A stretch of 20,518 nt of DNA from Spirochaetaceae bacterium UBA6089. GTDB lineage: Bacteria; Spirochaetota; Spirochaetia; Treponematales; Rectinemataceae. The notes beneath the pieces are model-generated. The model was not told where the DNA came from and did no database searches. It saw only the letters and a program-made list of their open reading frames with translations. The number at the start of each line of letters is the position of its first letter. Positions within the stretch are counted from its first letter, which is position 1. The position numbers were made by a program, and so were the translations under genes. Shown here one piece after another: positions 13,856-20,518 of this stretch. The stretch is taken from NCBI GenBank assembly GCA_002435985.1, contig DIXD01000100.1, forward strand, positions 1-20,518, given 5' to 3'.

Positions 13856-15103
13856 ATGAAAAAAACGAAATGGCTTTTTGTTCTTGTCATTGCAGTGTTG
13901 ATGGCACTCCCCGTCGCGGCCCAGAAAACCGAACTCACGTTCTGGACCTGGCGGCCTGAAGACACAGAGAAATACGAGAAGCTTCTCGCGACTTTCGAAA
14001 AGCAGAATCCTGGCATTACGGTCAAGATAAGTGCTTTCAAGAATACCGAATATAATACCATTCTATCCGCGGCGCTTTCGGGCGGCTCTGGCCCCGATGT
14101 GTTCCAGAGCAGGGCCTACGGCGGGCTTGAGACCTTCGCGCAGTCCGGGTATATGGAAAGCCTCGAAAAATGGGTGCCCGAGCTGAAGAACTTCAACAAA
14201 GACGTATTGAGGGGCGCGGTGTCGATCAAGGATGGCAAGATCTACGGTGTTCCCTTTGCGTCCCAGACTCTTTTCGTGTTCTACAACAAACAGATCTATG
14301 AGGAGCTGGGGCTGAAGGTTCCGGAGACCTGGGATGAATTTCTCGCGAATTGCGCGGTAGCCAAGAAAGCAGGCTATCAGGCTCTGGCAAACGGCGGTAA
14401 GGAAGGCTGGACGCTGGAAGTAATGATGGGATCTCTGTGCCCGAACTTCTATGGTGCGAACGATTTTTACGACGCTGTCGTCGCGGGTAAAACGACATTC
14501 CAGGACCCACGGTTCGTCTCCGCGATCGCGAAACTCAAGGAGCTCACTCCCTATATGCCCAATCTGTATATGGGTGTAAGCTATACGGACATGCAGTCGG
14601 CGTTCATCAACGAGATGGCGGCCCACTTTATCGGAGGTTCCTTTGAGGCCGGCTATTTTGCGTCGCAAAATCCCAAACTGGACTTCGGTGTGTTCCCTGG
14701 GCCAACCGCCAAAAAGGGCGATCCTCACTATGTTTCGGTCTATGCTGACGGAAATTTCAGCATGAACGCGGCCTCCAAGCAGAAGGAAGCCGCCGCGAAA
14801 CTGCTCAGGTTTTTTGCAAGCAAAGAGACGGGCGATTTCTTTATCCGCGAGCTCCAGCAGGTCTCCGCAGTTCCCGATGCTGACACGAGCGTATCGCCGT
14901 ATATCACGAAGGTCCTTTCGTTCCAGAAATACAGCACGCCCTATATCTTCCTCGTAGGTTTCAGGTATAACCAGCCGACGGGTTCGACGCTCATACAGGC
15001 TTCCCTGCAGGGATTCCTGGCCGGTAAGATCGATGCCGCGGAAGTATGCAAGCAGGTTCAGGAAGGAATCGCAACATATTACGAACCGTTCAAGAAAAAA
15101 TAA
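13856..15103 (+). CDS. sugar ABC transporter periplasmic solute-binding protein (family 1)
   Basis: The protein has 415 residues. Residues 1-22 are a classical signal peptide (KK, hydrophobic core, then LPVAA before Gln23). There is no lipobox cysteine, so the mature protein should be free in the periplasm. The mature start TELTFWTWRP and the segments SGGSGPDVFQS, GVPFASQTLFVFYNKQIYEELGL and VPETWDEFLANC are hallmarks of family-1 (MalE/UgpB-like) sugar binders. It binds a carbohydrate and delivers it to the two downstream permeases. The start was chosen because AGGAGG lies 4 nt before this ATG; an in-frame upstream ATG at 13832 would put non-signal residues in front. The ligand is not readable from sequence, but context suggests MurNAc or another amino sugar. 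Confidence 0.95.
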   Translation: MKKTKWLFVLVIAVLMALPVAAQKTELTFWTWRPEDTEKYEKLLATFEKQNPGITVKISAFKNTEYNTILSAALSGGSGPDVFQSRAYGGLETFAQSGYMESLEKWVPELKNFNKDVLRGAVSIKDGKIYGVPFASQTLFVFYNKQIYEELGLKVPETWDEFLANCAVAKKAGYQALANGGKEGWTLEVMMGSLCPNFYGANDFYDAVVAGKTTFQDPRFVSAIAKLKELTPYMPNLYMGVSYTDMQSAFINEMAAHFIGGSFEAGYFASQNPKLDFGVFPGPTAKKGDPHYVSVYADGNFSMNAASKQKEAAAKLLRFFASKETGDFFIRELQQVSAVPDADTSVSPYITKVLSFQKYSTPYIFLVGFRYNQPTGSTLIQASLQGFLAGKIDAAEVCKQVQEGIATYYEPFKKK

Positions 15104-15118
15104 CCGACTTGTTCATTT

Positions 15119-15153
15119 CAGGCACCTCGGCCTATCGTCGAGCGGGGTGCCTG
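15119..15153 (+). terminator. intercistronic hairpin after the solute-binding protein gene
   Basis: CAGGCACC (15119-15126) pairs with GGTGCCTG (15146-15153). The stem can extend to 11 bp with one G-U pair, around a loop of about 13 nt. AGTTTTA follows. This short U run makes it a partial terminator or an mRNA-stabilising hairpin. Such hairpins after binding-protein genes commonly keep that protein in excess over the permeases. Confidence 0.65.
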
Positions 15154-15200
15154 AGTTTTATGTTGAGAGTTGAACTATCATTAAGCAGGTGGATGTTTCG

Positions 15201-16112
15201 ATGAACACAAAAACCGCGGAAAGACGATGGATTCTCTTTTTTATCTCTCCTGCGCTCGTCGTCGTCTTGATCATCATCCTTTTACCTCTTTTCATGTCGC
15301 TATTCAACAGTCTTTTTTCCTGGAGGCAGCTGATACGGCAGGATTTCATCGGCCTCGAAAATTTTCGAAAAGTATTCTTTACAGAGCCTTACAAAACAAG
15401 ATTCTTCAACGCCCTTAAAAATAACGGACTCTGGTTCATTGTAACGATGCTTATTCAGAATGTCGGTGGGCTTCTCATCGGCTATTTCCTCTCCCGAAGA
15501 GTATGGGCCCACGAATTCTATAAAAGGGTAATATTCATTCCCGTTCTTTTTTCGATTGTCGCTGTAGGGTTTCTATGGGGCCTCTATCTAAGTCCAAACG
15601 GGCTTGTCAACGGATTTCTGAAGATTGTCGGACTGCCGCAACTGACGCGGGCATGGCTGGGCGACGAGAGTATAGCCACCTTTTCTATCATATTTGTGAA
15701 TATATGGAGATGGATCGGCTTCCCTAGCCTGGTTTTCCTCGCTGCGATCGACAACGTGCCCATGGATTGTTTGGAAGCCGCATGGCTAGACGGCGCCACA
15801 GACCGACGAGTGTTCTTCAAAGTCATCCTACCGCTCATCGTGCCATCCATTCTGATCATTACTGTGCTGACCATTATCGGAAGCCTCAATGTATTTGAGC
15901 AGATCTATACAATGGCCGGGCTCGACGGCGCTCCGAACTTCTCGACCGACACCATAGGAACGCTTTTCTACAGGACGGCATTTGGTTCGGTCGACTCGGG
16001 CAACCCCGAGATAGGCATCGGCTCGGCGATAGGAGTCATCATATACTTGCTGACCTTCCTGGCTTCGGTCGCCTCGATTGTGGTGCTCGGGAAGAAGGAG
16101 ATCGAGTTATGA
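15201..16112 (+). CDS. sugar ABC transporter permease, MalF/UgpA type
   Basis: The protein has 303 residues and about six membrane helices; the first (about 11-35) follows a short basic N-terminus. The ATPase-contacting EAA loop reads LEAAWLDGATDRRVFFKVIL (191-210), then the conserved LPLIVPSI. It forms half of the channel of the importer in the cytoplasmic membrane. The ATG at 15201 is preceded by AGGTGG with 8 nt spacing; the in-frame GTG at 15189 lies inside that ribosome site and is unlikely to be used. Its stop overlaps the next start by 4 nt (ATGA), so translation is coupled. Confidence 0.95.
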   Translation: MNTKTAERRWILFFISPALVVVLIIILLPLFMSLFNSLFSWRQLIRQDFIGLENFRKVFFTEPYKTRFFNALKNNGLWFIVTMLIQNVGGLLIGYFLSRRVWAHEFYKRVIFIPVLFSIVAVGFLWGLYLSPNGLVNGFLKIVGLPQLTRAWLGDESIATFSIIFVNIWRWIGFPSLVFLAAIDNVPMDCLEAAWLDGATDRRVFFKVILPLIVPSILIITVLTIIGSLNVFEQIYTMAGLDGAPNFSTDTIGTLFYRTAFGSVDSGNPEIGIGSAIGVIIYLLTFLASVASIVVLGKKEIEL

Positions 16113-16963
16113 TCTCCGATCTCAGGCTCAAAAATGCCACCCCCGGCAAGAAGATTCTCATCATTTTTGTCCAGCTCGCATTCATATGCTATTCTCTCAT
16201 CATCTTCTATCCGCTTTTCAACATGATAATTTCCTCATTCAAGTCGACCAGGGAAATCCTACGATTCCCCTTTGCGCTCCCCCAAAAGCTTGACTTCTCA
16301 AGCTATAAAACCGTCTGGGTAGATAGAGGATTCGGACACTTCTTTTTCAACAGCGTATGGATGACCACAGTCTCCATGATTTTTGTGCTGCTGTTCGGAT
16401 CGATGGCCGCGTATGGTGTCTCACGCTATGCGTACCGGATGAGAACCGCCGTATACATGCTATTCCTCTCCGGAATTATGCTTCCGTTGAAAGCTGCTAT
16501 CATTCCGCTTTTCATACTCATGAAAAAATTGGGGTTCGTGGACAAGCCGATTTCCGTCATTCTGATCTTTATCGCGATGGGACTACCCTCGACGATATTC
16601 ATACTGTCGGGATTCATGAAGACGATCCCTAAAGATCTTGAGTACGCCGCCCGCATCGATGGCTGCAACGACTGGATGATCTATCGCAGGATCATCATGC
16701 CGGTCATCGCGCCGGCCATCGCGCTTGTGACAATCTACAACGCGGTCCCGATCTGGAACGACTTTTTCTTTCCGCTCGTTTTCCTGCAGAATCCGGCATA
16801 CAAGCCGCTACCGCTTGGGCTAACCAATTTTTTCGGGCAGTACAGTACAGACTGGAGCCTTCTCTTTACGGCATTGACCATCGCTATACTACCCGTTTTG
16901 ATCCTTTACGTTTTCATGGCAAAATATTTCATCAAAGGAATGACTGCTGGGGCAGTAAAATAG
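16109..16963 (+). CDS. sugar ABC transporter permease, MalG/UgpE type
   Basis: The protein has 284 residues with six predicted helices. The conserved SSFKSTREILRFPFALP loop follows the first helix, and the EAA-type loop reads LEYAARIDGCNDWMIYRRII (177-196), then MPVIAPAI. The C-terminus AKYFIKGMTAGAVKG-like ending (final residues TAGAVK) is typical for MalG-type subunits. It pairs with the preceding permease. No ATPase gene follows, so the complex must borrow a MsmX/UgpC-type ATPase encoded elsewhere, as is common for this transporter class. Confidence 0.95.
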   Translation: MISDLRLKNATPGKKILIIFVQLAFICYSLIIFYPLFNMIISSFKSTREILRFPFALPQKLDFSSYKTVWVDRGFGHFFFNSVWMTTVSMIFVLLFGSMAAYGVSRYAYRMRTAVYMLFLSGIMLPLKAAIIPLFILMKKLGFVDKPISVILIFIAMGLPSTIFILSGFMKTIPKDLEYAARIDGCNDWMIYRRIIMPVIAPAIALVTIYNAVPIWNDFFFPLVFLQNPAYKPLPLGLTNFFGQYSTDWSLLFTALTIAILPVLILYVFMAKYFIKGMTAGAVK

Positions 16964-17010
16964 TTTGCCTAGGGATTATTCATGAACATGAATTCCATAG
17001 AGAGAAAAGA

Positions 17011-18204
17011 ATGACCGAAATCGAAAAAAAATCAATTTCCCAAGAATTTAAAAACGAGCTCTTGAAGAATATCGTCCCATTTTGGGAAAGATTCAGTATC
17101 GACAAAGATGCTGGCGGTTATTTTTCCTGTCTCGACAGAGACGGGACCGTATTCGATACAGACAAGTTTTTGTGGATGCAGGGCCGTGAGCTATGGTGCT
17201 GGTCATATCTATACCGGATGATAGACCCAAAACCACAATGGCTAGAAATGGCTTCTCATGGCGCTGAATTTATCCATAGATACGGCAAAGCACCCAACGG
17301 CGATTATTATTTTCCCCTTGACAGACAAGGTAAGCCTCTCATGCAACCCTACAACATTTTTTCTGATTGTTTCTGTGCTGCAGGGCTTGCGGAATACAGT
17401 AGAATATCAGGGGCTTCATGGGCTATCGAGAGCTCTTTCGAAACATGGCGTCGGATCCAGAAACGTAAATCGAATCCTAAAGGAGTCTGGACAAAACAAA
17501 TAGTCGAAAATAGGCCCATCCGTGCTATGGCACTTCCTATGATTGAGCTCTGGCTTAGCCAGGTATTCTATGATCTAATCGAGACCGATGAACTGGTCCC
17601 CGTTGTCGCCGAAAGCGTACAATCGATATTGACACTACATATCGACAGGCGGAAAAAAGCTGTTTTTGAGAGAGTGTTACCGGATGGAAGCCATCTCCAG
17701 GGAATGGAAGGAAGGCTGCTTTCGCCGGGGCACGCTCTCGAGACGCTATGGTTTGCGCTCAATGCCATCAATACTTATGGGAATGAGGCTCTCTCCTTGA
17801 CGGACTTCGGCGTGGAGGAAGCCATCTCGCTTCTTACGGAGGCTATGCTCTGGACCATTGAGAGGGGCTGGGACTCCATATACGGCGGTGTCTACTACTA
17901 TCTCGACTATGAGGGCTTCCCCCCGGAAAAACTAGAGTGGGATATGAAGCTATGGTGGGTTCACGCAGAAGCTCTCTGCGCATTTCTCCTGGCCTATAAA
18001 ATGACAGGGAATAAAAATTTCCTCAATTGGTTTGAAACGATTAAGAGCTGGACATGGGATCATTTCAGGGACCCTGAGTACGGAGAGTGGTTCGGCTATC
18101 TTCACAGAGATGGCACTCCTTCGCTGCTTCAGAAAGGCGGAAAATGGAAAGGGATGTTCCATATTCCGCGCGCACTCATTGAATGCATGAAAATGTGTAA
18201 TTAA
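17011..18204 (+). CDS. AGE-family (N-acylglucosamine 2-epimerase / mannose-type epimerase) protein
   Basis: The protein has 397 residues, the standard length. It forms an (alpha/alpha)6 barrel. Family landmarks are GGYFSCLDRDG (35-45), KFLWMQGRELW (52-62), the catalytic-histidine motif SPGHALETLW with His241, WWVHAEAL with His318, and KWKGMFHIPRAL with His384. Members interconvert GlcNAc and ManNAc, or epimerise/isomerise other hexoses (cellobiose 2-epimerase, mannose isomerase), so the substrate is not fixed by sequence. The amino-sugar context favours N-acylhexosamine. The start follows the purine run GAGAGAAAAGA, a weak ribosome site. The 5' half is visibly more A/T-rich than the kinase gene after it. 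It is 47 nt downstream of the permease and probably in the same operon. Confidence 0.9.
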   Translation: MTEIEKKSISQEFKNELLKNIVPFWERFSIDKDAGGYFSCLDRDGTVFDTDKFLWMQGRELWCWSYLYRMIDPKPQWLEMASHGAEFIHRYGKAPNGDYYFPLDRQGKPLMQPYNIFSDCFCAAGLAEYSRISGASWAIESSFETWRRIQKRKSNPKGVWTKQIVENRPIRAMALPMIELWLSQVFYDLIETDELVPVVAESVQSILTLHIDRRKKAVFERVLPDGSHLQGMEGRLLSPGHALETLWFALNAINTYGNEALSLTDFGVEEAISLLTEAMLWTIERGWDSIYGGVYYYLDYEGFPPEKLEWDMKLWWVHAEALCAFLLAYKMTGNKNFLNWFETIKSWTWDHFRDPEYGEWFGYLHRDGTPSLLQKGGKWKGMFHIPRALIECMKMCN

Positions 18205-18242
18205 AATACTTTCACACGATAATTTTTCACCCAGGAGCCCCT

Positions 18243-19190
18243 ATGAACCAACAGTGGATTTTTGGCATCGATGGTGGAGGGACTTCGACTCGGCTGAGGG
18301 TCGAAAGTCTGGAGAGAGAACTTCTCTATCAAGCGGAGGGGCCGAGCCTCAACCCGCGGTCGGTAGGCTGGAATGGTTCCTTCAAGACACTTGAAGGGCT
18401 TTTTTCCGCGATGTATGCGGCGACCGGTTTGGATGCGGACGATTGTGTTTCGGGATTCGCCGGCGTGGCGGGCATCGACAGAAACGAAGACACGGGAGCT
18501 ATGCGCAGCATCATCCGCGACGCTGCCGACCTTGGCCTTGATACCGATGTGGAAGTGCGGAATGACTCGATTCCGGCACTGGCAGGTGCATTCGGCGAAC
18601 TGCGCGGCATTCTGCTGATCGCGGGGACGGGGTCCATCGCAGTGGGCTCCGACGGGGCCGGCAGAATTATCCGCTCCGGAGGCTGGGGGCACATCCTCGG
18701 CGATGAGGGGTCGGCATACTGGGTCGGCCTTCGGGCACTCAATGCGGCCACTCGATTTCACGACAGACGAAGCCCGCAGACCGACCTCTTGGGGAGGGCG
18801 CTGGCATATTTTGGCGAAAAAGAGCCTTTTTCGCTCATTCCTGCGGTATACGAGAATTTCGACAAAGCAAAGGTGGCAGCGTTTGCGCGCATCGTGGCGG
18901 AAGAGCGCGATCGGGGCGATGAGGTCGCGGAACAGATATTCAAGGACGCCGCCGAGGAGCTTGCGCTGCTTGCAATTTCCATCGCGAATAGGCTAGGCCA
19001 AGTGCAGTCTGGCGGACGCGTCGCATTCTCTGGTGGCTTCCTCGCCAACAACGAGCGCTTGTGGCACGACACCGAGGCGCGCATCCTTTCGGCGTTGCCG
19101 CGCTACCTGGTGGTCTCGCCGGAAGCGGATGCCGTGAATGGGGCTTGTCTGCTTGCCTTGGCCGCCGTAGGGCAAAGAAAGCGCGGGTAG
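18243..19190 (+). CDS. BadF/BadG-family N-acetylhexosamine kinase (GlcNAc/MurNAc kinase-like)
   Basis: The protein has 315 residues. It has the ASKHA fold of the BadF/BadG/BcrA/BcrD family. The phosphate-1 loop is GIDGGGTSTRLRV (8-20), the phosphate-2 region ILLIAGTGSIAVG, then SGGWGHILGDEGSAYWVG, and the adenosine region VAFSGGFLANN. Family members of this length include mammalian-type GlcNAc kinase and clostridial MurK, which phosphorylates both MurNAc and GlcNAc at O6. Beside murQ, a MurK-like role would supply MurNAc-6-phosphate after ABC import. GGAG (18233-18236) lies 6 nt before the ATG, and the gene is 38 nt after the epimerase. Its stop is 3 nt from the stop of the convergent exporter gene. 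Confidence 0.88.
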   Translation: MNQQWIFGIDGGGTSTRLRVESLERELLYQAEGPSLNPRSVGWNGSFKTLEGLFSAMYAATGLDADDCVSGFAGVAGIDRNEDTGAMRSIIRDAADLGLDTDVEVRNDSIPALAGAFGELRGILLIAGTGSIAVGSDGAGRIIRSGGWGHILGDEGSAYWVGLRALNAATRFHDRRSPQTDLLGRALAYFGEKEPFSLIPAVYENFDKAKVAAFARIVAEERDRGDEVAEQIFKDAAEELALLAISIANRLGQVQSGGRVAFSGGFLANNERLWHDTEARILSALPRYLVVSPEADAVNGACLLALAAVGQRKRG

Positions 19191-19193
19191 ACG

Positions 19194-20060
19194 CTATCCT
19201 CTGCCACTCGCCAGGTATACGCCGGTGACGGCAATGGCTGCGCCGACAAGCTGCAGGGGGCCGAGCCGCTCCCCCAAAATGACGTAGGAGGCTGCCACTG
19301 ACACGACCGGGATCAGGTTGATGAACACACTCGATCGCCCTGGTCCAAGGTGCTCGAGCACAATGATATAGAGCCAGTACCCGAGGGCGGAACCCAAAAT
19401 GCCCAGAAATGCGGCATTCAAAAGTGCGGTCGTGGAGAGCCCGGTCCAGACCTGATGCTCCATAGCCGCAAATGGAATGGATCCTATGGCACCGATCACC
19501 ATCTGCCAAAATGTAATAGTCAACATCGGGTAGCGCCCTGAGAGCGGTTTCGTGATGAATCCATACGCGACCCATGAGAGCACTGCGCCCACCATAAAAA
19601 GATAGCCCAGAGGTGAGCTCGTCGCGCTCTCAGAACGCAGTACGATGAGTGCAACCCCCACAAAAGAAAGGATGATGCCCACGACGACAAGCATGGGAGG
19701 TCTCGTCCGGAACAACAGTATCTCCACCAAGAGCGTCACGACGGGAATCGCCCCGATGATGAGCGAAGATTCCGATGCGGTAAGGCGCATGATCCCGTTG
19801 TTCTCGAAATAAAAATAGAGCGTGACGCCGACGATACTGCTCAGCGACAGGAGGGGAACATCGCGCCAGGCGACCCGGAATTCGACCCGCGTTATCACCA
19901 TAAGGAGCGCAAGCAGAATCGAGGCGACGACAAAGCGGAAGAGTGAAAGGCTCATCGGCCCGAATTCGCGGAGCGCCACCTTGATCGAGAGAAACGTCAT
20001 GCCCCAGATGACTGCGACGATGACCCCGAAAAGTGTTGCGGCGCCTTGCTTTTGTTTCAT
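19194..20060 (-). CDS. EamA/DMT-family (RhaT/YdcZ-like) metabolite exporter
   Basis: The protein has 288 residues with ten hydrophobic helices in two EamA repeats (about 8-140 and 150-285). Landmarks are VIVAVIWGMTFLSIKVALREFGP near the start (read as a helix plus loop), the repeat ends SLSSIVGVTLYFYFENNG and NAAFLGILGSALGYWLYI, and the final LGERLGPLQLVGAAIAVTGVYL. Such proteins export amino acids or other small metabolites; no substrate can be inferred. I start it at the ATG at 20060, with GGGG upstream, because the frame continues open to 20510 but that part is antisense to hutH and has no EamA similarity. It is divergent from hutH. Confidence 0.9.
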   Translation of the reverse strand: MKQKQGAATLFGVIVAVIWGMTFLSIKVALREFGPMSLSLFRFVVASILLALLMVITRVEFRVAWRDVPLLSLSSIVGVTLYFYFENNGIMRLTASESSLIIGAIPVVTLLVEILLFRTRPPMLVVVGIILSFVGVALIVLRSESATSSPLGYLFMVGAVLSWVAYGFITKPLSGRYPMLTITFWQMVIGAIGSIPFAAMEHQVWTGLSTTALLNAAFLGILGSALGYWLYIIVLEHLGPGRSSVFINLIPVVSVAASYVILGERLGPLQLVGAAIAVTGVYLASGRG

Positions 20061-20114
20061 GGTGCCCCATGCTAATAAGAGAATCTGCGCCTGTCCAGAG
20101 GCTCTGCGATAGGG

Positions 20115-20120
20115 TATACT
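20115..20120 (+). promoter_or_regulatory. candidate -10 box (TATACT) 7 nt before the hutH start
   Basis: TATACT is separated from the ATG at 20128 by TAGGAGC. The AGGAG is only one base from the ATG, too close for normal Shine-Dalgarno use, and it would lie upstream of the expected transcription start. No good -35 hexamer is seen. Either the transcript is leaderless, or a longer transcript uses a very short-spaced ribosome site. Confidence 0.35.
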
Positions 20121-20127
20121 TAGGAGC

Positions 20128-20518
20128 ATGGACGAAGTACTCATCGACGGCTGTTCACTATCGATTGCAGCGCTTGTCGCTGCGGCACGCCACCATGTGC
20201 CGATCCGACTCGACGCGGACGCAGAGGCACGCATGCTTGCCTCGAGGAAGGTTGTGGAGCTCGCGGTCAAGAAACAACAGGTGAAATACGGTATTACGAC
20301 CGGATTCGGAAAATTCTGCGATGTCATCATATCGGAAGAGGACAACGCGCTGCTCCAAAAAAACTTGATCATGAGCCACGCGTGTGGCCAGGGCGAGCCT
20401 CTTGCGGCGGAGATCGTCCGCGCGATGATGATTCTGAGAGCGAATGCGCTGGCCGTGGGGAACAGCGGGGTTCGGCCGCTCGTGGTGCAGCGTATTCTAG
20501 AGCTCGTCAATGCAGACG
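20128..20518 (+). CDS. hutH: histidine ammonia-lyase family protein, N-terminal part (3' end outside window)
   Basis: The frame is open from the ATG to the window edge, giving 130 residues of a protein normally near 500. Family motifs are clear: KYGITTGFGKFCDV (53-66) with the catalytic Tyr54, LLQKNLIMSHACGQGEPL (75-92), and LRANALAVGNSGVRP (103-117). The Ala-Ser-Gly triad that forms the MIO cofactor should come just after the window ends. The enzyme removes ammonia from histidine to give urocanate, the first step of the hut pathway. Aromatic aminomutases or lyases share this fold, so the exact substrate is likely but not proven. No other hut gene is visible. Confidence 0.9.
   Translation, partial: MDEVLIDGCSLSIAALVAAARHHVPIRLDADAEARMLASRKVVELAVKKQQVKYGITTGFGKFCDVIISEEDNALLQKNLIMSHACGQGEPLAAEIVRAMMILRANALAVGNSGVRPLVVQRILELVNAD

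Noticed and set aside
20061..20510. A 150-residue N-terminal extension of the EamA exporter on the minus strand
   Set aside because: It is antisense to hutH, whose sense frame has clear family motifs. The extension has no membrane or EamA features, and the ATG at 20060 gives a normal-length exporter.
1..20518. tRNA, rRNA, CRISPR array, transposase or phage genes
   Set aside because: Reading both strands I saw no tRNA or rRNA signature, no regularly spaced direct repeats, and no transposase, integrase or phage structural motif. The only repeat of note is the inverted pair at 5873-6080.

Overview
This 20.5 kb bacterial window is densely coded, and most genes have a G/C-leaning third codon position. 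Cleavable Gram-negative-type signal peptides occur on the solute-binding protein, the antiporter and one sensor. The gene mix is most reminiscent of a Spirochaetota genome (Treponema/Rectinema/Spirochaeta-like): an MFS-HEAT fusion, a 7TMR-DISM diguanylate cyclase, an antiporter-EIIA fusion, and a MalFG-type importer without its own ATPase. The taxonomic guess is inference from gene content, because no rRNA or tRNA gene is present.

Layout. Positions 3-824 hold the end of a MATE exporter, followed by an MFS transporter with a HEAT-repeat tail (841-3069). A tandem-domain YggT protein (3132-3725, minus) and a DUF72 protein (3786-4577, plus) are divergent from overlapping promoters. A minus-strand pair follows: an RluA-type pseudouridine synthase (5067-5846) and a small unknown protein (4641-5045). 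The noncoding region 5847-6198 contains a striking 23-bp inverted repeat (22/23 identity, arms 162 bp apart) and leads into a CPA2 cation/proton antiporter fused to a PTS EIIA-type domain (6199-8334). Two membrane GGDEF proteins lie on the minus strand (8466-10226 and 10300-11820).

Positions 11889-19190 form a divergent amino-sugar cluster. murQ and an overlapping RpiR/MurR-type regulator read left. A solute-binding protein, two permeases, an AGE-family epimerase and a BadF-family sugar kinase read right. The likely job is ABC-type uptake of MurNAc or a related amino sugar, phosphorylation by the kinase, and lactyl-ether cleavage by MurQ to GlcNAc-6-phosphate, under control of the SIS-domain regulator. 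No transport ATPase and no nagA/nagB lie in the window.

The right end has an EamA-family exporter (19194-20060, minus) divergent from the start of a histidine ammonia-lyase gene (20128 to the window edge).

The most notable nonobvious signals are three. First, a -10-like hexamer (TATAAT, TATACT or TATGAT) sits only 7-9 nt before the start codon of five genes, which suggests leaderless transcripts. Second, the paired inverted repeat at 5873-6080 looks like a small terminal-inverted-repeat element. Third, the MurQ / BadF-kinase / AGE / ABC-importer combination may be a non-PTS MurNAc salvage route.
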